Shown here one piece after another: positions 60,812 to 64,000 of a stretch of DNA of 64,000 nt (positions within the stretch are counted from its first letter, which is position 1; every line of letters starts with the position of its first letter). The position numbers and the translations under genes are program-made. Source of the DNA: Voacanga thouarsii. Its lineage: Eukaryota; Streptophyta; Magnoliopsida; Gentianales; Apocynaceae. The notes under the pieces are model-generated. The model was given only the letters and a program-made list of their open reading frames with translations. It had not been told where the DNA came from and ran no database searches. The DNA is taken from NCBI GenBank assembly GCA_026120185.1, contig JANUWF010001938.1:496001-560000 (forward strand), in the 5' to 3' direction.

Positions 60812-62834
60812 ATAAAGTAATATAATATTTACTATTTACTTTCTTTCTATTAAAATCAAATAAAATTTTAAAAAAATACATTTTCATCCATAATAAAAAT
60901 AAAGATTTCCCGCTCTCTCTATCTCTCCTTTATAAACCAAACATAATGTTAAACTCTTGACATGGTAATTAGTAGGTGTGAACTATAGTTATCTTCCGGG
61001 AAGATAAAATTCTAGTTTTACTGTTCCGGATGAAAACCCTTTAGAAAAATTTACCACTTGAGCAATCATTTTCTGCTGTTAATGGCGGTGGAACATATGT
61101 GACAGGGCATGATTGGCATCTAACCTTTGCAGTTGTTATTTACTACTAGTAGCTAGCTATTATTGATGCATACACAGTTAATTGATACCTGTCTGTGTAT
61201 GTATATATTGGTCCACTTGCTAAATACATAGTGATCAATGACTAATAAAAGAGAGAAAGTGAAGTGCGATTTCGCCCATCACAACGGTAATTGTGAAGTC
61301 ACGTATTTAATTTTTAAAATGAAAAACTTTTATTTTTTGAAAAGTCGATTAATTAAAACTTTTTAAAATTGATTTAATTCTGTAAATTTTTTATTAATTA
61401 AAGTTTCATAATAAAATTCATTCCGTGTATACCTCTAATAGCAGCGACGGACTTTCCTAATTCCGAAGAGAAAATGAAGTTCCATTGGACTCTGTACTTA
61501 ACCTTGAAACATTTGCTTTTGGCATCAAACGGGCAGTGCCTGTGGTCCTAAGACAAAGTACTCACAACTCTTCTTATTCGTTGTCCTGCTGTTTTTATCT
61601 TGATTTTGCTCTCTCAATTCTTCCTCCACAAATACGACTTCCTGACTTTCTCTTCCAATAAGAATGAGGGTCCCTTGATGTGCACTGCTGATCAGACCCA
61701 TTTGGAGCTTCCAAAAAGGGTGAACATGACAAATACTTCATGATTTTCACTGCAACCATATAATATAATACAAGTAATTAACCCTCACGTAGTAAAATAA
61801 AATGATTTTTAAATTTCAGATAGAGAGTTTGAATTCTAATTTAGAATCTAATTTATCGGATAAAATTTAAATATTTGAATTATAAAAAAAGAAAGTTATT
61901 CGTAATTGAAGAATATTTAATTAAAAATAATATCAAACGCAATCGGTAACTAATAAAATTAATGTATAACAAGGCCTTTCGTTCACATATATTTTTTTAG
62001 TACTATTTTTTGGATTGGATCAAATTGTGAACCAATCTCCAAACTAATTCGCTCATTTACTTTAAATTGTTATTCTTTAAAACTATTCTATTTTATTCAA
62101 ACTATTTGGAACCGGCTGGTCTAACCAACCAAATTGAGTCGTTCTCTCTCCCTTTTTTATGTTAGATAAGATAATATATTCATAAAAAAGAAATAAGTTA
62201 CACAAAGGAATTAAACAGTTTATAGTAATAGAGAAAGTACCATAATTTTCTTCCAATTTCGTTGTTTATATTTTTGAAAATTTGAATTATATTATATTAT
62301 TGATTAATTTTATTTTTAATTTTTAAATATAATATTATCGATTTAATTATAATTCAATTGTAATTCAATTATAATTGGACTGTTAAATTGTGAATCGATA
62401 AATTTTTCGATTCGATCTCCGATTCAATTCTGAAAATATTACTTTTATGGTATTATACAAACGCCATTTATAGTAAAACCCATGAAATTAATACTTACTT
62501 GGCAGTAGGTAGGCAATTGCAGTGCCTCTTACGCAATTGCCTCTTTCGTTACAATCAAATAGAGGCTAGTGGGTCCTTTACATTGGCTTTGGGATTGATT
62601 GAGGAACATGCAATGCAAGTCCCTCCTATTTTTTTTCTTTCTATTTTTTGGGGTTTGGATGTCATGATGAAAATTATTTTTTTATAAATTATATCGTATA
62701 AAAGCGTTAAATATTTTTCTTCTCTAAGTAGACAGTTTTTTCTAAATATCTTAAAGAAAAATATTATTCATGAATATAATACAGACCTTAGTACAAATTT
62801 CTAGTTTTTGACTATTTGGTTTGATATGTAAGGT
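60812..62834. other. AT-rich spacer
   Basis: Low-complexity AT-rich sequence with short less-biased islands (about 61080-61260 and 61430-61740). No gene or RNA was recognised. Confidence 0.4.
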
Positions 62835-63075
62835 ACTAACAATATATTTGGTTAAAATGAAAATAATAAGACATCTAAATATGAACGTAAATGAGTAATT
62901 TATATGATTTAATTATAAAAAAAATTGACTTGAAACATAAATTAAAATAATACTTATTAGTTTTTTCACTATAATCAAATAAAATGAAAATAAATTACAT
63001 TTACTCCATTTAATAGAAGAAGTAAAAGTTTCTTACTCTTCCTCCTCTATAAATCAAGCATAGGGTAAAACAAGA
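62835..63075. mobile_element. MITE-like element related to 60457-60811
   Basis: The left end TATATTTGGTTAAAATGAAA and the right portion (CTATAATCAAATAAAATGAA, then CTCCTCTATAAATCAAGCAT) share style and motifs with the element at 60457. Ends are uncertain. Confidence 0.4.
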
Positions 63076-63439
63076 TATTGATATAATAGAAATAAATAAA
63101 TCACCATTAAAAAAAAGGGCAAAAGGAGGATGTTTCATTAAATTTGGCAATTTAAAGATATCTCTAACAACCTCAACCCCATTTAGCCCTTTTGTGACAA
63201 TATTTTCTTGGTGTTACATGAAATAAAACCACATTAATTAAACATACATAGAAATAATGTCGTGTGTGATTTTATATCACATATTCTCATACATAGCCAT
63301 ATACCTGTTTGGGTTGCAATGGAATTAATGCTATGAATACTAATTGTTCTTTGCATGTTAAATGTTATTGTCCCATTGGCTTTATTTTATTTAGGCTTCA
63401 TTAAATGTACCTCTGAATTGAACTTCAAATTTAGTGATT

Positions 63440-63810
63440 TAGTTGATTGATTATTATGAATTATTGGAATATTTATTAATTAGTGGAGGCTCCACTAATT
63501 ATAAATTTATGTGAATTATTAGAAGATTTTTATGGATGTCCACCATTTAGTGGAGACACCACTAATTAAGATTAGTGGAAGATGATGTATGCCATGATGT
63601 AATCCACTAATTAGAGCTCTATAAATAGAGCTATTCTCTAAGATTGTAATACACCATTATTTTGTGAAAGAAAGATTAGTGAAAGAAAGATTAGAGAAAA
63701 TTGTGAGAGAAAAGAAAGAGAGAAATTCTTGTGCAAAATAGTTAGAGTTTTATTAGTGCGTAGTGTGAAGATTTTATTTTAACACTACCCTAATTTTATA
63801 ACAATATATA
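63440..63810 (+). mobile_element. LTR-like fragment with TATA box and repeated ATTAGTGGA palindromes
   Basis: Contains the perfect hairpin AATTAGTGGA-GGC-TCCACTAATT (63478-63500) and further ATTAGTGG/CCACTAAT copies near 63547-63614. A TATAAATA box lies at 63620-63627, followed by a GAAAGAAAGATTAGTG-type leader repeat near 63665-63690. This arrangement is like a Copia/TRIM-type long terminal repeat promoter. No coding part or second LTR is visible in the window, so it may be a solo or partial LTR. Confidence 0.4.
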
Positions 63811-64000
63811 TATTCTTTTTTTTGGTAGAGTGAATATAATTAAATAAATATGTTTTAAAAATATTTTTTACTCATAATAACTCGATTAAAGACTACTTTA
63901 TCAATAATATAATTGAATTGGATTTTTTTCTCCCCTCCCTCTATGTATTAAAAAAAAGGAATAAGGTAAACAATGGATTATTTTCTTATAAAGGTCACGA

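Noticed and set aside
1..64000. CRISPR arrays, bacterial operons or phage genes
   Set aside because: None present. The direct repeats seen are microsatellites, tandem duplications or plant mobile elements, and the genes are spliced plant genes.

Overview
This window is nuclear DNA of a flowering plant, most likely a eudicot. It is AT-rich, the genes carry GT-AG introns (many short, some over 1 kb), and every recognisable protein matches a land-plant family (PTI1-like kinase, SINAT ligase, dirigent protein, GIS/ZFP8-type zinc finger, plant CCR4 with an N-terminal MYND-like domain). I cannot name the species. Exon limits were read by hand from splice sites, reading phase and family knowledge; no alignment or database search was run.

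Layout, left to right. At 1-1977 (minus) lies the first 659 codons of gamma-tubulin complex component 3, cut by the window edge. A SINAT-type RING E3 ligase follows at 7323-10020 (plus). Between it and the next gene is a repeat-rich stretch holding a decayed hAT transposon (10791-13010), a dispersed repeat shared with 4018-4205, and a MITE (13229-13558). A PTI1-like kinase occupies 14614-17178 (plus), and COQ4 of ubiquinone synthesis lies at 18935-19624 (minus). APC11, a RING subunit of the anaphase-promoting complex, is at 21302-23222 (minus) and is divergent from an F-box/LRR gene at 25361-29034 (plus). The region between them holds a tRNA-Gly remnant. A GPI-anchored lipid-transfer protein (30745-31605, minus), CCR4 deadenylase (33221-38986, minus) and ribosomal protein L21 (41640-42648, minus) follow. 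Next come a dirigent pseudogene (43825-44240) and an intact dirigent gene (45358-45933), both plus. A conserved plant protein of unknown function is at 48788-50778 (plus), and a C2H2 repressor with a terminal EAR motif at 53952-54665 (minus). From about 54.7 kb to the end I find no gene, only AT-rich sequence, microsatellites, MITE-like elements and an LTR-like fragment.

The genes do not form one pathway; most are housekeeping functions. Three belong to the ubiquitin system (SINAT, APC11, the F-box protein), and two of those are divergent neighbours.

The observations most worth checking are these. APC11 intron 1 starts with a perfect U12-type donor, but the phase does not close with the obvious AG acceptor. 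Three tandem units of about 212 bp begin exactly at the F-box stop codon. A tRNA-Gly lacking its D-arm sits in the divergent promoter region. The APC11 leader region contains a 78-bp tandem duplication. The dirigent genes form a tandem pair with one broken copy. I did not find evidence for an entirely new biological system.
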